Of a stretch of DNA of 64,000 nucleotides, positions 57,817 through 64,000 are shown in pieces. The notes below the pieces were generated by a model. It searched no databases and had not been told where the DNA came from. It was given only the letters and a program-made list of their open reading frames with translations. Source of the stretch: Vreelandella nanhaiensis. GTDB lineage: Bacteria; Pseudomonadota; Gammaproteobacteria; Pseudomonadales; Halomonadaceae. A program made the position numbers and the translations under genes. Position 1 is the first letter of the stretch. Each line of letters begins with the position of its first letter. The stretch is taken from the NCBI RefSeq assembly GCF_003990185.1, contig NZ_RZHF01000004.1, positions 496,001-560,000 of the forward strand, written 5' to 3'.

Positions 57817-58692
57817 ATGCAAAGCCCCATACCGTTTAGCCGTCAGGAAGCACTGGTGGGTAGAGAAGCGTTTATCTCGGCACGCGGACTCAATAAGAGT
57901 GTCACGCTACCGCGTGAGGTGTTCTGGCGGGCGGGTGAGCGCAAGCGGATAATGAGCGATATCGACCTCACGCTTTACCCCGGCGAGCGTGTGGGGCTGG
58001 TGGGCTTATCCGGCTCGGGCAAAACCACCTTGCTGCGCTCGCTTCTGGCCATTGAAGCACCGGATACCGGCTCCATTACCTGTCAACGCCAGGCGGTGCG
58101 CCCTGCCTCTATCGCCCGGCTGCGGTGGTACCGTCAGGCGGTTCAGTATATTCCCCAGGACCCTGCCTCATCTCTTGACCCACGCATGAGCGTGCGCGCG
58201 CTAGTCGCCGAGCCGCTGATTCGGCTTCAGGTGAAGTGCAACCCTGAAGAGCGCACCCGTGAAGCGCTGGAACAAGTTGGTCTGGATGCCCCGTTTCTGG
58301 ACCGTAAGCCCCATGAGCTTTCCGGTGGCCAGGCCCAGCGGGTGGCGATTGCCCGGGCGATCGCCACCCGTCCGCGTTTCTTACTGGCCGACGAGCCGCT
58401 TAGCGGGCTTGACCTACCGGTACGCGCTCAGGTGATTAACGTGCTTAAAAGGCTTAGCGATGAGAACGGCACGGGCCTGCTGATGGTGTCACACGATTTA
58501 TCCGTGGTCGCCAACCTTTGCAAGCGTACCTTAGTGATGGATGACGGCAAGATTGTTGAAGACCGTCCTACTGCGGAACTATGGCGTACGCCTCGCCACC
58601 CCATAACGCTTGATTTGATCGAGGCAGTCTCTCAATTGCCCACCTGCGCTTATCCGCACTGCAATGCGGCTGACGTGGAGGCGCTTTTATAG
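57817..58692 (+). CDS. Opp/Dpp-type ABC transporter ATPase 2 (DppF-like)
   Basis: 291 residues, starting immediately after the stop of the first ATPase. N-terminal SARGLNKSVTLPREVFWRAG, Walker A GLVGLSGSGKTTLLRSLL, Q-loop YIPQDPASSLDPRMSV, signature ELSGGQAQRVAIARAI, Walker B LLADEPLSGLDLPVRAQ and VSHDLSVVANLC. A C-terminal part holds two cysteines in LPTCAYPHCNAAD, reminiscent of the C-rich tail of OppD/OppF relatives that bind an Fe-S cluster, though with only two cysteines here. Confidence 0.88.
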   Translation: MQSPIPFSRQEALVGREAFISARGLNKSVTLPREVFWRAGERKRIMSDIDLTLYPGERVGLVGLSGSGKTTLLRSLLAIEAPDTGSITCQRQAVRPASIARLRWYRQAVQYIPQDPASSLDPRMSVRALVAEPLIRLQVKCNPEERTREALEQVGLDAPFLDRKPHELSGGQAQRVAIARAIATRPRFLLADEPLSGLDLPVRAQVINVLKRLSDENGTGLLMVSHDLSVVANLCKRTLVMDDGKIVEDRPTAELWRTPRHPITLDLIEAVSQLPTCAYPHCNAADVEALL

Positions 58693-58816
58693 CGAGCTTT
58701 CGATTAAACACCGCGATTAATAATCCATTTGCCAGCGTAGCGCTTGCTTTTCGCGCGCGTGGCGTACTTATTTAACTGCATGTTTTTAATAAAATTAAAA
58801 AGTTGGAGACTTTACG

Positions 58817-60337
58817 ATGTTACGCCGAAAGCTTCGCTTATCTTTACCCGCTGCCCTGGCTACGCCGCTTCTCCTCACCGGCTGCTTTGATGACCAGCGT
58901 GATGCGGCGTCTGACTCGCCAGACGCCGGTGAGCGTATTAGCGTGGCGATGCTTCAGCCGCCGCGTTCAGGGTTGAACCCGTTATCCGACGACGCTTTTA
59001 AGCTATCGCGCTGGAGTAACGCTGAAACCCTGATTCGCCTGGATGCCAACAACGACCCACAGCCGCTTTTGGCGACCGAGTGGGAGCAGCTGGATGACCA
59101 GACGTGGCGCTTTTTGATTCGCGACGGCGTGATTTTCCATGATAGTACCGAGTTGACCGCCGATGACGTGGTGAACGCTCTGAACGCCGCTACCCAGGCG
59201 GCCCCAAAGCCACGGATTCTGGATGGCGTCAATATGACCGTCGAGGCCGATGGTGATAACGCCGTAATCGTACGTACCGAAAAAACCGATCCACTGATTC
59301 CCAACCGTCTCTCTAGCCCGCAATTGGCGATTCTGGCAGCTGGTGCCTACGGCGAAGATGGCCGGGTGAACCCCATTGAAGCGGGCACCGGCCCCTTTGT
59401 CTTGAAAGAGATCAACGGTACCACCAGTGCCAAGCTTGACCGGTTCGACGACTACTGGGGCGAACCCGCCACCATTGCCGGGATTGATGCCGACTACGTA
59501 TCCGATGGTACGGCGCGGGCCGCCGCTCTAAGAACCGGCACCGCCGATGTGGTTGAAGCCATTCCGGTTTCTCAAGTGGCGCTGCTTGACCAGGCGCTGG
59601 TACACGAAGTACCGATGCCCCGTACCAATACGCTCTACCTGAATACCCAATCGGGCCCCATGGCCGACCCTGGCCTTCGCGCGGCCGCTCGTGAAGCAAT
59701 TGATCGCTCGGCCATTGTGAATACCGTCTACGAAGGCCGTGCCGATATTGCCGAAGGTCTGCTGGGCCCGGCGCTGGCCTGGGCAAGCGCCTACCGCTCG
59801 CCGATTGACAACCGCACCGCCCCCAAAGCTCCTGGCGGCACCGAAATTACCCTGGCGACCTTTACCGACCGTGCTGAGCTGCCTGAAGTTGCCGTGCTGC
59901 TTGAGCAGCAGCTCACCCGCGCGGGCTTCAAGGTGACTCAGGAAGTGCGTGAGTACGCGCATATCGAGTCTGACGCTTTGGCCGGTGAGTTTGACGCCTT
60001 TATTTTATCGCGTGCCACCGTGCTCGACTCCGGCGACCCGGTGGCCTACATGTATAGCGATTTCGCCTGCGAGGGCTCTTTCAATATCGCCCAACTTTGC
60101 GACCCGGCCGTTGATGAGGCGCTTGCCAACGCGGCCCAGCAGCCCACCGGCGAGGCGCGCCGCCAGGCGATCATTGCCGCTGAAACCGCCATTCTGCGCA
60201 CCGATGCGGCGATTCCGATGCTGCATGAGCGAGTCATTCAGGGCGAGTCGGCGCGGGTTGCCAACGCCGAGCGCGACCCACGTGAACGTATGCTGATCAC
60301 CGAAAAAACCGCTATCGACACCGATAGCGAGTCTTGA
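58817..60337 (+). CDS. Periplasmic substrate-binding lipoprotein of the ABC importer (SBP family 5)
   Basis: 506 residues. Lipoprotein signal ending in LLLTGC (cysteine about 23), then an acidic linker. Family 5 (DppA/NikA) features: GLNPLSDDAFKLSRWSNAETL, LLATEWEQLDDQTWRFLIRDGVIFHD, GTGPFVLKEINGTTSAKLDRFDDYWG and the ending RRQAIIAAETAILRTDAAIPM. These proteins bind peptides, nickel-histidine or metallophores. Given the Zur-like box, a metal-chelate substrate is possible, but I see no diagnostic metal ligands. A 124-base AT-rich gap precedes it, with GGAG before the ATG. Confidence 0.87.
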   Translation: MLRRKLRLSLPAALATPLLLTGCFDDQRDAASDSPDAGERISVAMLQPPRSGLNPLSDDAFKLSRWSNAETLIRLDANNDPQPLLATEWEQLDDQTWRFLIRDGVIFHDSTELTADDVVNALNAATQAAPKPRILDGVNMTVEADGDNAVIVRTEKTDPLIPNRLSSPQLAILAAGAYGEDGRVNPIEAGTGPFVLKEINGTTSAKLDRFDDYWGEPATIAGIDADYVSDGTARAAALRTGTADVVEAIPVSQVALLDQALVHEVPMPRTNTLYLNTQSGPMADPGLRAAAREAIDRSAIVNTVYEGRADIAEGLLGPALAWASAYRSPIDNRTAPKAPGGTEITLATFTDRAELPEVAVLLEQQLTRAGFKVTQEVREYAHIESDALAGEFDAFILSRATVLDSGDPVAYMYSDFACEGSFNIAQLCDPAVDEALANAAQQPTGEARRQAIIAAETAILRTDAAIPMLHERVIQGESARVANAERDPRERMLITEKTAIDTDSES

Positions 60338-60350
60338 AGGCGCGCCACAC

Positions 60351-62114
60351 ATGATCAACGCAACATCGCGATTCCTGTGGCGCAGCCTACGCATCGAGCC
60401 GTTTATTCCGCTGCTATCACGACTGGTGACGCTTGCCGGTGTTGTGGTTCTGGTGGGGCTACTGCCGTGGCTTTCGGGCCGCGACCCGGCATTGAGCATC
60501 TTACGAGCGCGCTCTGCCGAGCAGGAAGCAACACCTGAAGCGCTAGCCGCTATTCGGGCGCAGCTGGGCCTGGAGTCTGGGCCCTTGGAGATGCTGCAGC
60601 GCTGGCTAATGGGACTTCTCCATGGTGATGCGGGCAACTCCTGGATTTCGGGGGCGCCGGTGCTGCCCGGCATGCTTAAAAGCGCTCAGGTATCGCTTAC
60701 CCTGATGGGCTTTGCCATGCTGGTGGCCGTCGTTACCGCAACGCTTATCTGCCTGCCGGTCGTTCGGCGCGGTTTACGTGGCCAAATCAGCCGCTCGTCA
60801 GGCGCCGTGGGTGCAGCATTAACGGCGCTGCCCGAGTTCCTGCTCGCCTCGCTGCTGCTGGTAGTCTTTGCCGCCTGGCTCAACTGGCTGCCGCCCTATG
60901 GCTGGCGTGGCTTGAGCTATGCAGTACTTCCGGCATTCGCCTTGGGTCTTCCCGCCGGGGGGCTTCTGGGCCGCCTGTTCAGCGATGGCCTATCGGCCAC
61001 CTTTACCGAGCGCTGGGTGGCGACTTGGAGCGTGGCAGGCTTTTCCCATCGCCGTATTACGTTATCCGTTCTACGCCGTACGCTTCCAAGCCTTATGCCC
61101 CAGGTGGGCATGGTCATGGTGGGCTTGACCGGCGGTGCGATTGCCGTTGAGCAGGTGTTTTCGATTCCAGGCCTTGGACGGGCCACGCTGGGCGCGGCAT
61201 CGGCTCAGGACATGCCTGCGCTGCAGACCGGCATTCTCATTCTGCTGGTGATTGCCATTGTGCTGGGCAGCCTTGCTAATATTGGCCGCGCCCTGCTGCT
61301 TGGTCGGGCGTTTCGGCTGGGCGCCCTGCCCGTTGCCCATAGCGAGCAGAGCGTATCGCGTAGAACATGGATCGTTCCGGCAACTGCGGTCACACTATTG
61401 TGTGTACTGGTGGTGGCAGGTATTACCCGTGACCCGTTTAGCTCTGCGTTTATGCGTCTGGAACCGCCCAGTTTTGGCCTGCCCTTGGGGGCGGATGGCA
61501 CCGGCCGAGATATTCTGGCGCGGGTGGCTCATGGCGCGCTATCCACGATTGGCATGGCGGTTGTCGTGGTATTTTTCACGCTGATTTTAGGGCTTCTGAT
61601 TGGCTTGGCCCCACGGGTTGCCACGGGCCCCATTGAGATCACCAAGGCAACGCCGCCCACCATTGCAGGTCTTATCGTCGCTGGTTTGATTGGGCCTAGC
61701 ACCAGCGGCGCGATTATTGCTGTTACGTCAGTGGCCTGGGCACCGCTTGCAGCACATACGGCGGCGCTGGTCACCGAGGTAAAAGCTCAGCCTCACGTGC
61801 GGATAACGCCGATTCTTGGGGTAGGGCAACTGCGCTTGATGAGTCGTTATATTCTTCCTGCAGTAATTGGTCCGGTATTTCGCCACGCTATGCTGCGCTT
61901 GCCCGGGGTCGCCTTGGCGCTTGCGGCACTGGGCTTTTTGGGCCTAGGACCAAGGCCACCCTCGCCGGAGTGGGGATTAGTGCTAGCAGAAGGCATGCCT
62001 TATATTGAACGCGCTCCTTGGGCGGTGCTGATTCCAGCGCTTGCGCTGGTGCTGCTTTCGGTACTGGCCGTGTCGCTTTCAAGCTTTGTAGGTTCAAACA
62101 AGCCAACCCGTTAA
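60351..62114 (+). CDS. Fused Opp/Dpp-type ABC permease (DppB-DppC in one chain)
   Basis: 587 residues with about 11-12 hydrophobic helices in two BPD_transp_1 halves. The N-half (about 20-320) is DppB-like, with ALPEFLLASLLLVVFAAW, the coupling segment WVATWSVAGFSHRRITLSVL and VEQVFSIPGLGRATLGAASA. The C-half (about 335-585) is DppC-like, with GLPLGADGTGRDILARVAHG, LGVGQLRLMSRYILPAVIGP and LALAALGFLGLGPRPPSPEW. Normally two genes encode these. The fusion means one polypeptide would contact both ATPases. It begins 13 bp after the binding-protein gene. Confidence 0.88.
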   Translation: MINATSRFLWRSLRIEPFIPLLSRLVTLAGVVVLVGLLPWLSGRDPALSILRARSAEQEATPEALAAIRAQLGLESGPLEMLQRWLMGLLHGDAGNSWISGAPVLPGMLKSAQVSLTLMGFAMLVAVVTATLICLPVVRRGLRGQISRSSGAVGAALTALPEFLLASLLLVVFAAWLNWLPPYGWRGLSYAVLPAFALGLPAGGLLGRLFSDGLSATFTERWVATWSVAGFSHRRITLSVLRRTLPSLMPQVGMVMVGLTGGAIAVEQVFSIPGLGRATLGAASAQDMPALQTGILILLVIAIVLGSLANIGRALLLGRAFRLGALPVAHSEQSVSRRTWIVPATAVTLLCVLVVAGITRDPFSSAFMRLEPPSFGLPLGADGTGRDILARVAHGALSTIGMAVVVVFFTLILGLLIGLAPRVATGPIEITKATPPTIAGLIVAGLIGPSTSGAIIAVTSVAWAPLAAHTAALVTEVKAQPHVRITPILGVGQLRLMSRYILPAVIGPVFRHAMLRLPGVALALAALGFLGLGPRPPSPEWGLVLAEGMPYIERAPWAVLIPALALVLLSVLAVSLSSFVGSNKPTR

Positions 62115-62160
62115 ATGGCCCATGCAGATGGTTAGGCAATAACTAGGCAAGAGCTAGGCA

Positions 62161-62193
62161 AAAAAATGCCCCCGAAACATCGGGGGCATTTTT
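62161..62193. terminator. Bidirectional terminator between the permease and bfr
   Basis: AAAATGCCCCCG-AAACAT-CGGGGGCATTTT stem with A/T runs at both ends, between convergent genes. Confidence 0.9.
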
Positions 62194-62246
62194 GTGTACG
62201 CGGCGTTTAAGCGACGCGTTGGTAAGCCCTGCTCTCGATTTAGCGC

Positions 62247-62732
62247 TTACTCGTGATCGCCTGCCAGCTGCATCTGACGCAGCATATAGTTCTGAATACC
62301 TACCTGCTCAATCAACTTCAGCTCGGTTTCAATATGGTCGATATGTTCTTCTTCATCGGCGAGCAGATCGCGCAGCAGATCGCGGGTAACGTAGTCTTTC
62401 ACGCTCTCGCAATAGGTAATCGCTACAATGTAATCGTTGCGGCCATCATGTTCGATACGTAGATCGCTTTCCAGCATCTCTTTAACGTTTTCGCCAATAT
62501 GCAGCTTGCCAAGATCCTGCAGGTTGGGAATACCTTCAAGAAACAGGATGCGCTCGATCAGCTTGTCAGCGTGCTGCATCTCTTCAATGGACTCGTCGTA
62601 TTCCCATTTGGCTAGCGCTTTCAGGCCCCAATCCTTGTACATTTTGGCGTGCAAAAAGTATTGGTTGATGGCAATAAGCTCGTTGCCTAATGCTTTGTTG
62701 AGATGCTGGATTACCTGGGGATCACCTTTCAT
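62247..62732 (-). CDS. bfr: Bacterioferritin
   Basis: 161 residues, four-helix bundle that forms a 24-mer iron-storage shell. Ferroxidase ligands E18 ([10 protein letters not shown]), E51 and H54 ([11 protein letters not shown]), and the later E94/E127/H130-type residues in [10 protein letters not shown] and [10 protein letters not shown]. The haem-ligand methionine M52 is present. The C-terminus is [11 protein letters not shown]. The ferredoxin gene bfd lies upstream on the same strand. Confidence 0.96.
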   Translation of the reverse strand: MKGDPQVIQHLNKALGNELIAINQYFLHAKMYKDWGLKALAKWEYDESIEEMQHADKLIERILFLEGIPNLQDLGKLHIGENVKEMLESDLRIEHDGRNDYIVAITYCESVKDYVTRDLLRDLLADEEEHIDHIETELKLIEQVGIQNYMLRQMQLAGDHE

Positions 62733-62797
62733 GACGTCACCTTTTTCGCTGCAATACCGATAGTTAATCTAACCAATCAAGCAGTTACGTTAATGAA

Positions 62798-62826
62798 GGA
62801 GTATAGGCCATGCAAAGGCATACTCC
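62798..62826 (-). terminator. Hairpin between bfd and bfr
   Basis: On the minus strand GGAGTAT-GCC...GGC-ct-ATACTCC forms a 7+3-bp stem with a two-base bulge, followed by TTCATT. It lies downstream of bfd and 66 bp before bfr; it could be a terminator or a leader structure of bfr. Confidence 0.45.
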
Positions 62827-62913
62827 CAGCTTTCTGAGAGTATAGAGAAGAGGAATAAAAATTCAAACAAATCAGTTATTTGCTAACGATAACCCTAACA
62901 AGAGTGATTCGCG

Positions 62914-63120
62914 TCACACAGCGTAAGCGAGACCCATATCTGCGTCCATACGTGCTTCCTGTAGCGCTTCTTTGGTAAGCGATTTGGCATAACAGGCGCA
63001 CTTGCCGCACTGGGTTGCGCAGCCAGTTGCTTCACGCACTTCTCGCCAGCTGCGAGCTCCGTCGCTTACCTGCTGGCGTATCTGATGATCGGTTACTCCC
63101 TTGCACACACAAACGTACAT
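62914..63120 (-). CDS. bfd: Bacterioferritin-associated ferredoxin
   Basis: 68 residues. [2Fe-2S] BFD-type ferredoxin with N-terminal C4-x-C6 (MYVCVCKGVTDHQI) and the C-terminal pair in CATQCGKCACYAKS. In Pseudomonas, Bfd reduces the haem of bacterioferritin to release stored iron and is induced by iron starvation. A Fur-box-like sequence lies upstream, consistent with that regulation. Confidence 0.94.
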   Translation of the reverse strand: MYVCVCKGVTDHQIRQQVSDGARSWREVREATGCATQCGKCACYAKSLTKEALQEARMDADMGLAYAV

Positions 63121-63148
63121 GGCGACACCTCATAAATCATATGAGGTG

Positions 63149-63167
63149 AATGTAAATGATTCGCATA
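63149..63167 (-). promoter_or_regulatory. Fur-box-like site upstream of bfd
   Basis: The minus strand reads TATGCGAATCATTTACATT, matching the Fur consensus AATGAGAATCATTCTCATT at 15 of 19 positions. It lies about 29-47 bp before the bfd start codon. Confidence 0.6.
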
Positions 63168-63278
63168 CATTTTATCAAGTAAAAAAAGATGCCTAATAGT
63201 AGTGATTGCCTTTCATCTAATAATCACCCTACCAATACAATAACTTAGTCGTTACTTGCCTAAATACTGATATACAGA

Positions 63279-63728
63279 TTAACGCTTGGGCAGCAAAACG
63301 GTGCGGGTATTAGAGACCATATCCGGCCAGCTACGGCGCTGAGGATCAATAATCACCCACCAGTACCCAAGCCCCAGCGCCGCCAGCGAGAGCCAGCCAA
63401 TGGCGCAGCGTATCAGGCATTGTTTAAGAGAGGGAATTTGGCCATTAGAGGTTTGCACTTGAAGCCTCCAAGCCTGCATGCCCAGCGTCATCCCGGCGCG
63501 ATGCCAGAAAAAGCAGAAGAAAAATGTGGTAGCCGCCACCAGTACGCCGCGCAGGCTCCATATCGCCAGCGCAGAAGCGCCTACAGCTTGAGCAGGCTGA
63601 CCCAGTATCCATTGGAAAAATGCTAAATGCAGCGTGGTAATCACCAGCCAGAGCGCCAGAACCAGTACGCCATCGTAGATTAGGGCGCCCAGCCGGCGCC
63701 CCAAGCCGGCAGTAACGGGACTAGCCAT
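63279..63728 (-). CDS. RDD-family membrane protein
   Basis: 149 residues from the ATG at 63728, overlapping lptG by eight bases. The RDD motif is at the N-terminus (GLGRRLGALIYDGVLVLALW), three hydrophobic helices are seen (about 15-40, 55-85 and 110-130), and GMTLGMQAWRLQVQ and RCAIGWLSLAALGLGYWWV are present. The function of the family is mostly unknown; some members have been proposed as ion antiporters. Frequently found next to lptG in gammaproteobacteria. Confidence 0.88.
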   Translation of the reverse strand: MASPVTAGLGRRLGALIYDGVLVLALWLVITTLHLAFFQWILGQPAQAVGASALAIWSLRGVLVAATTFFFCFFWHRAGMTLGMQAWRLQVQTSNGQIPSLKQCLIRCAIGWLSLAALGLGYWWVIIDPQRRSWPDMVSNTRTVLLPKR

Positions 63729-64000
63729 TGCGACGCAGGAAGTACACTCCGACAAAGGCACACACAAGCGTGGGTACAAGTACCGCCCATACGGGAGAAA
63801 AGCCAAAAATGGTAGATGCCGGGGCCAGCAGATCCTGGATATATTTAAATGTAAGCCCCGTCACTACGCCGTAAAACACTCGGGTGCCCGCCGCCACGGT
63901 ACGCAGCGGGCCAAATACGAACGACGCCGCAATCAGTACCAACGAGCCCATGGTGAGCGGCATCAGCATTTTTTGCCAGAAGTACAGTAGAGGCTGATCC
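63721..64000 (-). CDS. lptG: LPS export permease LptG, C-terminal part
   Basis: The frame stays open to the window edge, so only the last 93 or so residues are seen. The stretch YFWQKMLMPLTMGSLVLIAA, then FVFGPLRTVAAGTR and the last helices (VWAVLVPTLVCAFVGVYFLRR) match the C-terminus of LptG, the inner-membrane partner of LptF that passes lipopolysaccharide to the Lpt bridge. Confidence 0.88.
   Translation of the reverse strand, partial: DQPLLYFWQKMLMPLTMGSLVLIAASFVFGPLRTVAAGTRVFYGVVTGLTFKYIQDLLAPASTIFGFSPVWAVLVPTLVCAFVGVYFLRRNG

Noticed and set aside
63729..63806. 26-codon N-terminal extension of the RDD protein
   Set aside because: It overlaps lptG coding sequence and precedes the ATG at 63728, after which RDD similarity begins.

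Overview
The window looks like a chromosomal segment of a moderately halophilic gammaproteobacterium of the Halomonas group (Halomonadaceae). Evidence for this is the conserved gammaproteobacterial order cysE-iscR-iscS-iscA-ndk-rlmN-pilF-rodZ-ispG-hisS-yfgM-bamB-der, the aroE-hemF-tsaC-dprA / def-fmt-rsmB-trkA-trkH block, a bioBFHCDA operon, AceK, CstA, and a short ethanolamine (eutBC) cluster without microcompartment genes. The genus is inferred from gene content only. I see no rRNA, tRNA, CRISPR array, insertion sequence or prophage, and no gene-free stretch longer than about 300 bases.

Layout. 1-13.1 kb (+): the 3' end of trmJ, cysE, a reduced isc locus (iscR, iscS, iscA, with no iscU/hscBA/fdx), then the ndk-to-der housekeeping series. 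13.1-15.7 kb: an unknown lipoprotein, an AAA ATPase and an M48 metalloprotease lipoprotein. 15.7-21.1 kb (-): dprA-tsaC-MpaB/DUF2236-hemF-aroE, preceded by an envelope protein whose relatives carry a LysM domain that is absent here. 21.3-29.8 kb (+): def, fmt, rsmB, dodecin, the Trk potassium uptake genes, a TraB-family membrane protein and an EamA exporter. 29.8-37.1 kb: tRNA acp3U transferase (DTW), the tightly overlapping biotin operon behind apparent tandem BirA operators, and a sirtuin lacking the usual zinc cysteines. 37.1-44 kb: aceK, then the ethanolamine locus: frameshifted permease, eutC, eutB and a divergent AraC regulator.

44-47.6 kb is a metal-handling neighbourhood: a COG0523 zinc-chaperone-type GTPase behind a Zur-box-like sequence, a His-rich PepSY membrane protein, and a divergent His-rich DUF2946 protein. 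47.9-50 kb holds a PRISE-type reductase with a divergent LysR regulator and a perfect palindrome between them. 50-56.8 kb has a metallophosphoesterase, a persulfide-dioxygenase-like hydrolase, a truC-tcdA-DUF1653 operon, sodC and cstA. 56.9-62.1 kb is a four-gene Opp/Dpp-type ABC importer with both permeases fused in one protein, again about 30 bp behind a Zur-box-like sequence. 62.2-64 kb holds bfr, bfd (with a Fur-box-like site), an RDD protein and the 3' end of lptG.

The least ordinary signals are: (1) the ABC importer with a putative Zur box matching the one before the COG0523 GTPase, suggesting a small zinc-starvation regulon; (2) the IscU-less isc locus whose IscS also lacks the C-terminal tail associated with IscU binding; (3) the broken ethanolamine permease; (4) the LysM-less LysM-family protein; (5) the DUF2946 gene whose reading frame runs on through a terminator-like hairpin. 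Regulator assignments rest on consensus matching by eye.
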